A stretch of 9,744 nucleotides of DNA, from positions 1 to 9,744 of the forward strand of contig VBGU01000163.1 of NCBI GenBank assembly GCA_005881085.1, written 5' to 3'. The stretch comes from Chloroflexota bacterium. GTDB taxonomy: Bacteria > Chloroflexota > Limnocylindria > P2-11E. This document shows positions 1 to 5,371 of the stretch, piece after piece (positions within the stretch are counted from its first letter, which is position 1; each line of letters begins with the position of its first letter). The position numbers were made by a program, and so were the translations under genes. The notes under the pieces are model-generated. The model did no database searches and had not been told where the DNA came from. It saw nothing but the letters and a program-made list of their open reading frames with translations.

Positions 1-271
1 CGACGTCGTAGATGGCGCCGCGGATCTCGCTCGCGCCCTGGCCCGCTTCGAACTCAAGCGTCAGAGGTAGCGCCGCGCGAACGATCGTGAGCGGCAGCGT
101 CCCCGGGAAATAGTCGCCGATCGAACTCGAGCACGCCCTCCCTTCGCTGGTACTGCCGAGGGCCATCGGGACGACATCGCCGCCGATCGAGACGGTCACG
201 CCGGGCCGACCACCGCAGGATGCAAGCAGGACCGCGACGAGAAGGACGCCGAGCGGCAGCCGCGATCGCAT
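1..271 (-). CDS. Putative lipoprotein, 3' end beyond window
   Basis: This open frame starts at an ATG on the minus strand (269-271) and runs off the left edge, so only the first 90 residues are visible. The N-terminus is a typical lipoprotein signal peptide: basic start (MRSR), a hydrophobic core rich in L and V, then a lipobox L16-A17-S18-C19 followed by GG. The mature protein would be lipid-anchored at Cys19 and face outward. The visible remainder is Ser/Gly/Ala-rich with beta-strand character, and I recognise no family. The start lies only 3 bp past the stop of the receiver-domain gene. No Shine-Dalgarno is visible, so coupling to that gene is likely. The signal peptide is read directly; any function is unknown. 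Confidence 0.75.
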   Translation of the reverse strand, partial: MRSRLPLGVLLVAVLLASCGGRPGVTVSIGGDVVPMALGSTSEGRACSSSIGDYFPGTLPLTIVRAALPLTLEFEAGQGASEIRGAIYDV

Positions 272-274
272 CGG

Positions 275-652
275 CTAGTTCAGAACGGCGCGCTCCACCT
301 GATCAACGAGGTCGTCCAGGATGAACGGCTTCCCGCACACGTAGGCGGCACCGAGAAGGCTCGCGATCTCCCTGCGGTCGGCGCGCCCGCTCACGACGAC
401 GATGGGCACATCGCTCGCGTCGGGTCGTCGCTCGCGCCAGCGCGCGACGAACTGCGTCCCGTCGAAATCCGGCAGCCCGATGTCGAGGACGACCGCGGCG
501 GGTTTTCGCGCCAGGGCCGTGCGCAGGGCCTGGCCAGCGTCCACCGCGGCAACGACGTCGAGTCCCGCGTTGCGGAGGGCGTCGGTGATCAGCCGGCGAA
601 TGTCGTTGTCGTCCTCGATGACCAGGACGCGTCGATTAAGCCGCCGCTCCAT
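275..652 (-). CDS. Single-domain response regulator (CheY-like receiver)
   Basis: This 125-residue protein is a receiver domain with nothing attached. The phosphorylation site is complete: acidic pocket E13-D14-D15, phospho-acceptor D57 in VVLDIGLPDFDG, the switch Ser S88 after a hydrophobic strand (IVVVSG), and the invariant K108 followed by P109. It should accept phosphate from a histidine kinase and act by protein-protein contact, since it has no DNA-binding or enzymatic output domain. No histidine kinase is seen in this window, so the partner is elsewhere. It lies 59 bp after the XRE gene and 3 bp before the lipoprotein gene. The gap holds a weak -10-like CATGAT (661-666, minus strand) 8 bp from the ATG, so it may have its own promoter. 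Family assignment is secure; its process is unknown. Confidence 0.93.
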   Translation of the reverse strand: MERRLNRRVLVIEDDNDIRRLITDALRNAGLDVVAAVDAGQALRTALARKPAAVVLDIGLPDFDGTQFVARWRERRPDASDVPIVVVSGRADRREIASLLGAAYVCGKPFILDDLVDQVERAVLN

Positions 653-711
653 CTCGCAAAATCATGTCACTCAGGCCCACAAACGGCCAGCGACAGGCTC
701 AGAAGCGAGCG

Positions 712-969
712 CTATATCCCACGGAGGAGGTCGGCCAGCGGAACATCCAAGCGCTTAGCGAAGTGCGCGAGGGCCGACAGAGACGGCGCGACGCGCCCCG
801 TCTCCATCTTCCAGACGTACTGGCGCTGGAAATAGACGACTCCCTTAGGGCTCGCGCCGAGCTCGGCCATGGTGAGTCCCTTCTTCTCCCGAAGCTCGCG
901 GATCCGTTTTCCCACCTTGCGTACGAGCCGCGGCTCGCCCGGGACGTCCGGATTCACCCGCGCCGGCAT
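712..969 (-). CDS. XRE-family helix-turn-helix transcriptional regulator
   Basis: This 85-residue protein is essentially one Cro/CI-type DNA-binding domain. Helix 1 is near residues 16-29 (VRKVGKRIRELREKKG), the GLT start of helix 2 is at 31-33, the METG that usually follows the recognition helix is at 55-58, and the closing segment is APSLSALAHFAKRLDVPLADLL (61-82). Compared with the usual spacing, about four extra residues lie between helix 2 and the recognition helix (ASPKGVVYFQRQYVWKM), which is unusual. There is no ligand-binding domain. The ATG overlaps the end of the hydrolase gene by 16 bp and has a GGAG five bases upstream, which supports this start. As the third gene of the dehydrogenase-hydrolase operon it may autoregulate that operon, but no operator repeat was identified. 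Confidence 0.88.
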   Translation of the reverse strand: MPARVNPDVPGEPRLVRKVGKRIRELREKKGLTMAELGASPKGVVYFQRQYVWKMETGRVAPSLSALAHFAKRLDVPLADLLRGI

Positions 970-1604
970 ACGAACTCCACAATCTCACCAAGCGCTTCGT
1001 CGCCGTACGCCGCGCTGAACATAGCGCGGGAGTGCTCGCGGCCGCCGAAGAGGACGAGCTTCTTCGGCGCGCTCGCGGCGGTGAAGCAACTCAGCACGTT
1101 CGGTGTCGCGCGCAACGAGTCGCGGTCCGCGCACACGAACAGCTTGCGGCCGGTGATCTTCTTCGAGAGCTCGTCGGGGACCGCGGCGACGGGAGCGGAG
1201 ATCGCGACGACACATTCGACGTCGCCCTCGAAGCTGGACGCGAGCACCGCGCTTCCGCCCATCGATGATCCGACGAGTGCGATCTCCTTCACGCCGCGGG
1301 AGCGCAACGCGGCCTTGGCGGCGCGAAGATCGGCCACCGGAGTCCACGGCTTGTCGGCCCGGTAGCGGTTCGTCTTTCCGGTCGATCCGGCATGACCGCG
1401 GAGATTCACCGCCATCGCGGGCACGCCGCGCGCGACGAAGAGGGGCGCGACGCCTCGCCAGCCCGACGCGTCCCAGTTCTGCCCGTGGACGAGGATCGCG
1501 ACACGCATCGCCGGCAATCTGCCGTAGAGATCCGACTCGATCGTCTCGCCTTCGCTCGTAAGGGTCAGACGCTCCTGCGGTGGGATGCTCGTCGCCGTCG
1601 CCAT
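954..1604 (-). CDS. Alpha/beta hydrolase
   Basis: The protein is a small single-domain alpha/beta hydrolase. Numbered from the ATG at 1604 (216 aa; a TTG one codon upstream would give 217), it shows the oxyanion-loop HG at 40-41 (ILVHGQNWD), LRGHAGS near 68-74, and the nucleophile elbow G112-S-S114-M-G116 with Ser114 as nucleophile. A probable acid is Asp160 or Asp162 (CADRDS), and the catalytic His is H191 (GGREHSRAMF). There is no signal peptide, so it is cytoplasmic. It most resembles small esterase/lysophospholipase or dienelactone-hydrolase-like enzymes, and the substrate cannot be told from sequence. The start codon shares one base with the dehydrogenase stop (TGATG), so the two are translationally coupled. 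Pairing with a 2-hydroxyacid dehydrogenase hints at ester or lactone breakdown feeding a hydroxyacid, which is only an inference. Confidence 0.9.
   Translation of the reverse strand: MATATSIPPQERLTLTSEGETIESDLYGRLPAMRVAILVHGQNWDASGWRGVAPLFVARGVPAMAVNLRGHAGSTGKTNRYRADKPWTPVADLRAAKAALRSRGVKEIALVGSSMGGSAVLASSFEGDVECVVAISAPVAAVPDELSKKITGRKLFVCADRDSLRATPNVLSCFTAASAPKKLVLFGGREHSRAMFSAAYGDEALGEIVEFVCRRG
975..978 (-). promoter_or_regulatory. Ribosome binding site of the XRE gene
   Basis: GGAG on the minus strand, 5 bases before the ATG at 969-967 and inside the end of the hydrolase gene. It supports reinitiation or independent initiation at the XRE start despite the 16-bp gene overlap. It is one of the few Shine-Dalgarno-like sequences in the window. 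Confidence 0.45.
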
Positions 1605-2560
1605 CAAGGAACCGGGTCGAGGAGCGGCTTGCCGTCGATGAACGCGCGAATGTTCTCCGCCGCGCGAACGGCCATGCGCGTTCGCGTACGCACGGATGCG
1701 GATGCGATGTGTGGCAGCAACACCGCGTTCTCGAGCTCGAGCAACGCGGGCTCCACGGCGGGCTCGCGCTCGTACACGTCGAGGCCGGCGCCGGCGATGA
1801 CGCCTTCCTTCAACGCTTGGGCGAGCGCCTTCTCGTCGACGACCGGACCGCGCGAGGTGTTGATGAGGATCGCGGTGCGCTTCATCTTGCGCAGACGGTC
1901 CGCGTCCATGAGGTGGCGCGTTTCCGCAAGAAGCGGGACATGCAGCGAGACGAAGTCGCTCTGCGCGAGGAGGTCATCGAGGCTCTCGACATAGGTCGCG
2001 CCGATCTCCTGCTCCGCGCCGAGATTGCGGCGCGCGTCGTGATACAGGATGTGCATCGCGAAGCCGTGCGCGCGCCGGGCGACGGCCAGGCCGATCCGGC
2101 CCATGCCGACGATGCCGAGCGTCGCGCCGTGAACGTCCTGCCCCGTGAACATGAATGGCGTCCAGCCGCGGTATTTCCCGGCGCGGAGGAAGCGCTCGGC
2201 CTCGCCGAGCCGGCGCGCGGTGGCGAGGAGCAGCGCGAAGGCACCGTCGGCCGTCGTCTCGTCGAGTATTCCGGGGGCGAAGGTCACGGCTATGCCACGC
2301 TCCTTCGCGGCGCCCACGTCGATGTTGTCGTAGCCGGTGCCCATCGTCGCGATCATGCGCAGCTTTTTCGCGCCGCGAATGGCGTCGCCAGTCACCGGAT
2401 TCGCCGGGAGCGTGTAGACGACCTCGGCGTCGGCGATCAACCGCACGACCTCGTCGGCCGTGGGGATCGGAGGCTCGCCGGGGCCGACGGCGACCTCGCC
2501 CTTGGAGCGCAGGATCGATAGCGCTTCCTCCGCGATCGGCCGCGTCACCACGATCTTCAC
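1604..2560 (-). CDS. D-2-hydroxyacid dehydrogenase, glyoxylate/hydroxypyruvate reductase type
   Basis: This 318-residue enzyme should interconvert 2-oxoacids and D-2-hydroxyacids with NAD(P)H, most likely glyoxylate to glycolate or hydroxypyruvate to D-glycerate. The order is an N-terminal catalytic segment with ATMGTGYDNID (71-81), the hinge TADGAFALLLATARR, the Rossmann loop G152-M-G154-R-I-G157, and D175 followed by two Arg at the end of the second strand, which affects NADH/NADPH choice. Catalytic R237 (INTSRGPVVDE), E266 (in YEREP) and H284 (LLPHIASAS) complete the site. The open frame extends to 2710, but that part is Arg/Pro-rich and lies inside the divergent methyltransferase. The GTG at 2560 begins VKIVVTRP, the usual N-terminal strand, and gives normal family length. 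It is the first gene of the minus-strand operon. Confidence 0.93.
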   Translation of the reverse strand: MKIVVTRPIAEEALSILRSKGEVAVGPGEPPIPTADEVVRLIADAEVVYTLPANPVTGDAIRGAKKLRMIATMGTGYDNIDVGAAKERGIAVTFAPGILDETTADGAFALLLATARRLGEAERFLRAGKYRGWTPFMFTGQDVHGATLGIVGMGRIGLAVARRAHGFAMHILYHDARRNLGAEQEIGATYVESLDDLLAQSDFVSLHVPLLAETRHLMDADRLRKMKRTAILINTSRGPVVDEKALAQALKEGVIAGAGLDVYEREPAVEPALLELENAVLLPHIASASVRTRTRMAVRAAENIRAFIDGKPLLDPVP

Positions 2561-2571
2561 GAGCGCGAGCG

Positions 2572-2577
2572 AGTCTA
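2572..2577 (-). promoter_or_regulatory. Candidate -10 element of the dehydrogenase operon
   Basis: TAGACT on the minus strand matches the consensus TATAAT at four positions and ends 11 bp before the GTG start, which would leave a leader of about five bases. No convincing -35 is visible. The whole gap to the divergent methyltransferase is 35 bp, so the promoter must lie here or inside that gene. Confidence 0.3.
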
Positions 2578-2583
2578 TGCCGC

Positions 2584-2589
2584 CACAAT
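2584..2589 (+). promoter_or_regulatory. Candidate -10 element of the methyltransferase
   Basis: CACAAT matches TATAAT at four positions and ends exactly 6 bp before the GTG at 2596. The spacing is the same as for the cyclase gene at 4330, which would make the transcript leaderless. No -35 motif was recognised. Confidence 0.3.
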
Positions 2590-2595
2590 TTCGCC

Positions 2596-3516
2596 GTGCC
2601 CAAACGCGTCGCGGTCGACGAGGTGGCCGCTCACAACGAGCGCATGTGGGAGCGGCTCGCGAAGGCGGGCATCCCCTACACGCGGCCGCAGGGTACGCCG
2701 CCGCGGACACGAGCCGGAAAGCGACGGTTCCTCGATCGCATCACGAACGGCACGCTCGATGGGGTCGATCTCGACGGAAAGCGCGTGCTGTCGCTGGCCG
2801 GTGGCGGCGGCTGGGACGCGATCCTCTTCGCGGAGCTCGGCGCCGCGACGACGCTCGTGGACATTTCGAGCCGGCAGCTCGCGACGGTGCGTCGTCTGGC
2901 ACGAAGTCGCGGCACCGAGCTCGACTACCTGCGGACCGACATGCGCGACCTGAGCGCTCTCGGCAACGGCGAGTTCGACATCGTCTTTCACCAGCATTCG
3001 CTCGTGTTCGTCCCGGACGCGGCACGCGTGATCGCCCAGGTGGCGCGCATTCTCGCGCCCGGCGGCGTGTACGTGTTCTCGACGATGCACCCTGTGACCT
3101 TCCTGTTCTACGAGTCGTGGACCGGCACCGGATGGCGCCCGAAGAAGACCTACTTCAACGACCGGCCGGTGCCGGTGCTCGACCCGACATGGGACTTTGG
3201 ACGTGTGAAGGTCAGGGCGCCGACATACGAGTACGCGCACCGGACGGCCGATCTGGTCAACGCTTGCGTGCGCGCGGGTCTCCTCGTTGATGGCCTTTGG
3301 GAATGGTCACCGCACCGCGATGGTGGGCCGGCGGGATCCGACGACGCGCTGGAGCAAAAGCTCCCCGCGTTCATTCAGATTCGCGCGAGGAAGACCTCTT
3401 CTTCGGGCCACGGAGCGAACGGCTCGCGTCCGCGTACTGATCCACCAGCGCCGCCACCCTTCGCGCGGCCACCGGGATATTCACGGCCCAGCCAACGCCG
3501 AACACGCGATCGCTGA
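2596..3516 (+). CDS. Class I SAM-dependent methyltransferase
   Basis: The protein transfers a methyl group from S-adenosylmethionine to an unidentified substrate. Motif I is VLSLAGGGGWDA (64-75), the acidic end of the second strand is D89 (LVDIS), an adenine-contact region is TDMRDLS (114-120), motif II is FDIVFHQHSLVF (128-138), and ILAPGGVYVFST (152-163) forms the following strand-turn. The fold appears to end near residue 266 (LPAFIQIRARK). The last 40 residues are Arg/Pro/Ser-rich and lie antisense to the DUF5808-like gene, so they may be a read-on tail or reflect a sequence error. I chose the GTG at 2596 (VPKRVAVDEV). Upstream in-frame sequence is Arg-rich antisense of the dehydrogenase. 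The total is 306 aa, longer than the domain needs. It is transcribed alone, divergent from the dehydrogenase operon. Confidence 0.9.
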   Translation: MPKRVAVDEVAAHNERMWERLAKAGIPYTRPQGTPPRTRAGKRRFLDRITNGTLDGVDLDGKRVLSLAGGGGWDAILFAELGAATTLVDISSRQLATVRRLARSRGTELDYLRTDMRDLSALGNGEFDIVFHQHSLVFVPDAARVIAQVARILAPGGVYVFSTMHPVTFLFYESWTGTGWRPKKTYFNDRPVPVLDPTWDFGRVKVRAPTYEYAHRTADLVNACVRAGLLVDGLWEWSPHRDGGPAGSDDALEQKLPAFIQIRARKTSSSGHGANGSRPRTDPPAPPPFARPPGYSRPSQRRTRDR

Positions 3517-3712
3517 AGATCTGGTCGGACTCGGGATTCCAGTATGCCTCGCGAAGGCGCTCGAACGTCGGCAGACGGAAGTCGTACGGCACGACGCCCG
3601 CGACCTTCCCATGCCAGGTCCGCTCGGCATCGGGCTTCTTGAGCTCCTGATAGAGAGCGCCGAAGAAGGCCAGCCAGACCGCGGTCCGCGCGAGGCGGTA
3701 CAGGTCCTTCAT
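3371..3712 (-). CDS. Small DUF5808-like protein coupled to pyrE
   Basis: This 113-residue protein has a hydrophobic N-terminal stretch (about 9-21, TAVWLAFFGALYQ) that could be a short membrane-associated helix. A central region follows (WHGKVAGVVPYDFRLPTFERLREAY), then the block YWNPESDQIFSDRVFGVGWAVN (57-78). That block resembles the short DUF5808 signature of an N-P-x-D-x-x-I/L-F-V/S core followed by G-x-G-W-x-x-N. The C-terminus is Ser/Arg/Lys-rich. Its ATG overlaps the pyrE stop (ATGA), so it is read from the pyrE message. Starting at 3784 instead would add residues inside pyrE and lose this coupling. The domain assignment is from memory of the motif, and no biochemical function is known to me. 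Its 3' end overlaps the converging methyltransferase by 146 bp. Confidence 0.8.
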   Translation of the reverse strand: MKDLYRLARTAVWLAFFGALYQELKKPDAERTWHGKVAGVVPYDFRLPTFERLREAYWNPESDQIFSDRVFGVGWAVNIPVAARRVAALVDQYADASRSLRGPKKRSSSRESE

Positions 3713-4311
3713 CTCGAGACGACCGCAGGAGCAGGAGTGGTGCCGGGATGCGTCGCGAGGATGCCTTTCGCGCAGAGCGGACACTCCGCGGGGGCGTATG
3801 AGGGGATGTCGAGGCGCCAGAGGGAGTGGACCGGGACCTCGAGACGCGCCGCGCCACCCGATCGATCGACCAGGACCGACGCCCCCACGACGGTCCCGCC
3901 CGCCGAGCGCACCGCATCGATCGTCTCCTGGACCGATCCGCCCGTCGTCATGATGTCGTCGACAACGAGCACGCGCTCGCCTGCCGCGAGCGCGAACCCG
4001 CGGCGGAACTCGCGAACGGGCGCTCCGTCGCGCCGCTCCGCGTAGATCGCGCGCACGCCGAGCTGCCGCGCGACTTCATGGGCCAGGATGATCCCGCCCG
4101 TGGTGGGGCCGGCCACTGTCTCCACCCGGAGCGACCCCGCCCACATCGCGATCGCCGCACAGAGCCGCTCCGTTTCCGCGGGATGCTGGAGCACCTGGAA
4201 CTTCTCGAGATAGAGCGGAGAGTGGCGGCCCGAAGCGAGGATGAAGTGTCCCTCGTGGAGCGCACCCGACTCGCGGAACACTCGCTCGACATCGCTCGAA
4301 CTGATGGTCAT
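3709..4311 (-). CDS. pyrE: Orotate phosphoribosyltransferase
   Basis: The enzyme joins orotate and phosphoribosyl pyrophosphate to form orotidine 5'-phosphate in de novo pyrimidine synthesis. The 200-residue protein has the family N-terminus (GALHEGHFILASGRHSPLYLEKF, 17-38), the AGPTTGGIILAHEVAR region (67-82) and AIYAERRDG, which places a catalytic-loop Arg/Lys position. It also has the PRPP-binding signature VLVVDDIMTTGGS (114-126) with acidic pair D118-D119. The C-terminus carries a C177-P-L-C180 pair (AECPLCAKG), which suggests a metal- or disulfide-stabilised tail; I recall such tails in some bacterial PyrE lineages. The ATG at 4311 gives usual length. Upstream extension to 4590 would run through the divergent cyclase gene. 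No other pyrimidine gene is nearby. The call rests on the PRPP motif plus N-terminal pattern, so another PRTase specificity is unlikely. Confidence 0.92.
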   Translation of the reverse strand: MTISSSDVERVFRESGALHEGHFILASGRHSPLYLEKFQVLQHPAETERLCAAIAMWAGSLRVETVAGPTTGGIILAHEVARQLGVRAIYAERRDGAPVREFRRGFALAAGERVLVVDDIMTTGGSVQETIDAVRSAGGTVVGASVLVDRSGGAARLEVPVHSLWRLDIPSYAPAECPLCAKGILATHPGTTPAPAVVSR

Positions 4312-4317
4312 CACGAC

Positions 4318-4323
4318 TATTCT
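4318..4323 (+). promoter_or_regulatory. Candidate -10 element of the cyclase gene
   Basis: TATTCT matches TATAAT at four positions, including the key T1, A2 and T6. It ends 6 bp before the GTG at 4330. With normal -10 to start-site spacing the transcript would begin at the GTG itself. The gap to pyrE is just 18 bp and no Shine-Dalgarno precedes this gene, which fits a leaderless message. Confidence 0.5.
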
Positions 4324-4324
4324 G
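4319..4324 (-). promoter_or_regulatory. Candidate -10 element of pyrE
   Basis: CAGAAT on the minus strand matches TATAAT at four positions and ends 7 bp before the pyrE ATG. It occupies almost the same base pairs as the cyclase -10 on the other strand, so the two promoters could not be used at the same time. Confidence 0.35.
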
Positions 4325-4329
4325 CGCGA

Positions 4330-4971
4330 GTGAAGATCCACGACGTTTCCCTCGTCCTGCGTCCCGACATGGTGACCTGGCCCGGCGAGCCCGCGCCGCG
4401 GATCGAACCACTCAAGCGGATCGCGCGAGGCGACTCGAACAACGTCTCGATCATCACGCTCGGAGATCACACCGGGACCCACGTCGACCCGCCGCTCCAC
4501 TTCATCGAGGGCGGGAACACCGTCGACAAGCTGCCGCTCGATGCGCTCGTCGGACCATGCCGGGTGCTCGAGTTCCAGGGCCCGGGTCACGTGTCAGGTG
4601 ATTGGCTCGACGGCGCGAAGATTCCCAAAGCTACGGAGCGGCTCCTCTTCAAGACACGAAACAGCGCACGCTGGGCCGATCCGACCGCGCCATTCACCCG
4701 CGACTTCAGCTCCATCAACGCGAGTGGCGCGAAGTGGTGCGTCGATCACGGCGTCAAGCTCGTCGGAATCGACTACCTCTCCATCGAACCGCAGGGTCCG
4801 GAGAAAGCGGGATATCCGGTGCACAACACGCTGCTCCGCGCCGGCGTGGTGATCGTCGAGACGCTTGATCTGCGAGGGATCGAACCCGGAGAGTACGAGC
4901 TTGTATGCGCGCCTTTGAAAATCAAAGACGGAGACGGCGCCCCGGCCCGGGTGTTCCTTATCGAGCGCTGA
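4330..4971 (+). CDS. Cyclase family protein, kynurenine-formamidase-like metal-dependent hydrolase
   Basis: This 213-residue protein belongs to the family that includes bacterial kynurenine formamidase (KynB), isatin hydrolase and polyketide cyclases. The metal-binding signature H47-T-G-T-H51-V-D53-P-P-L-H57 matches the family pattern HxGTHxDxPxH, where His and Asp residues hold zinc or manganese. Further family blocks are VGIDYLSIEP (145-154, with D148), GYPVHNTLL (161-169, with H165) and VIVETLDL (174-181, with E177). There is no signal peptide. The GTG at 4330 begins VKIHDVSL, the usual first strand. Sequence further upstream would overlap pyrE. No tryptophan-degradation genes flank it, so KynB activity should not be assumed; hydrolysis of another amide or lactone is equally possible. 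It is followed 2 bp later by a small membrane protein. Confidence 0.9.
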   Translation: MKIHDVSLVLRPDMVTWPGEPAPRIEPLKRIARGDSNNVSIITLGDHTGTHVDPPLHFIEGGNTVDKLPLDALVGPCRVLEFQGPGHVSGDWLDGAKIPKATERLLFKTRNSARWADPTAPFTRDFSSINASGAKWCVDHGVKLVGIDYLSIEPQGPEKAGYPVHNTLLRAGVVIVETLDLRGIEPGEYELVCAPLKIKDGDGAPARVFLIER

Positions 4972-4973
4972 GA

Positions 4974-5309
4974 TTGGAGCCCTATGTCAGCGCCGCTTGG
5001 GTGATCGGGATTGCCGCCTGGATCGCGGGGATGTACGAGGATGCGAAGCTCCGCCGGCGCCACAAAGCCAAGACCGGCCGCGATCTCCATCCGATTGACA
5101 TCGAGTGGTACCTCCAGAACCCTTTACGGTGGCTACGTGAGGGGCCCGGTGTGGTGGTGCGCATGATGCGCACGAACTCAGGTGCGCTTCCGGACGAGGA
5201 GCTGGAGCGGATACGGCTGACGGCGCGTCGTTGGTATGGGATCGGGGTTGCGTGCCTCTGGCTCGCGATCGCGCTGTTCGTAGTGTCGCTCGCGTTCCCT
5301 CCCAGGTAG
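4974..5309 (+). CDS. Small two-helix membrane protein
   Basis: I do not recognise a family. The 111-residue protein has a hydrophobic segment at the N-terminus (AAWVIGIAAWIAGMY, about residues 7-21) and a stronger one at the C-terminus (GIGVACLWLAIALFVVSLAF, about 89-108). Between them is a charged region with Arg/Lys clusters (KLRRRHKAKTGR) and a Trp-rich stretch (IEWYLQNPLRWLREGPG). Two membrane segments would place both ends on the same side of the membrane. The start is uncertain: TTG at 4974, 2 bp past the cyclase stop, keeps the first helix intact; GTG at 5001 would shorten it; ATG near 5031 would remove it. No Shine-Dalgarno is clear. It is probably co-transcribed with the cyclase, and any functional link is unknown. 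Confidence 0.68.
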   Translation: MEPYVSAAWVIGIAAWIAGMYEDAKLRRRHKAKTGRDLHPIDIEWYLQNPLRWLREGPGVVVRMMRTNSGALPDEELERIRLTARRWYGIGVACLWLAIALFVVSLAFPPR

Positions 5310-5365
5310 TCCTAGACCCGTGTCAATGGGCCAGCACGCATAGGCTCAACCGAGCAATCTCCACG

Positions 5366-5371
5366 TACCAT
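5366..5371 (+). promoter_or_regulatory. Candidate -10 element of the aldolase operon
   Basis: TACCAT matches TATAAT at four positions, including T1, A2 and T6. It lies 7 bp before the in-frame ATG at 5379 and would make that ATG a leaderless start instead of the one at 5370. The 60-bp gap 5310-5369 contains no other clear promoter and no convincing terminator hairpin. Confidence 0.28.

Noticed and set aside
1580..2521. Long plus-strand open frame (313 codons) opposite the dehydrogenase
   Set aside because: The composition is typical of antisense translation, and no domain is visible. The minus strand encodes a full 2-hydroxyacid dehydrogenase.
2155..2595. Upstream extension of the methyltransferase frame
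   Set aside because: It is Arg/Ser-rich antisense of the dehydrogenase with no domain character; GTG 2596 fits the promoter spacing.
2561..2710. N-terminal extension of the dehydrogenase to an ATG at 2710
   Set aside because: The extension is Cys/Arg/Pro-rich and antisense to the methyltransferase start. Starting at GTG 2560 gives normal family length.
4312..4590. N-terminal extension of pyrE to 4590
   Set aside because: It would be antisense to the cyclase metal-binding region, and the ATG at 4311 gives standard PyrE length.
5310..5369. Terminator or riboswitch in the 60-bp gap before the aldolase
   Set aside because: Only short imperfect pairings (CCTA/TAGG, CCC/GGG) are visible, with no T-run and too little length for a known riboswitch.
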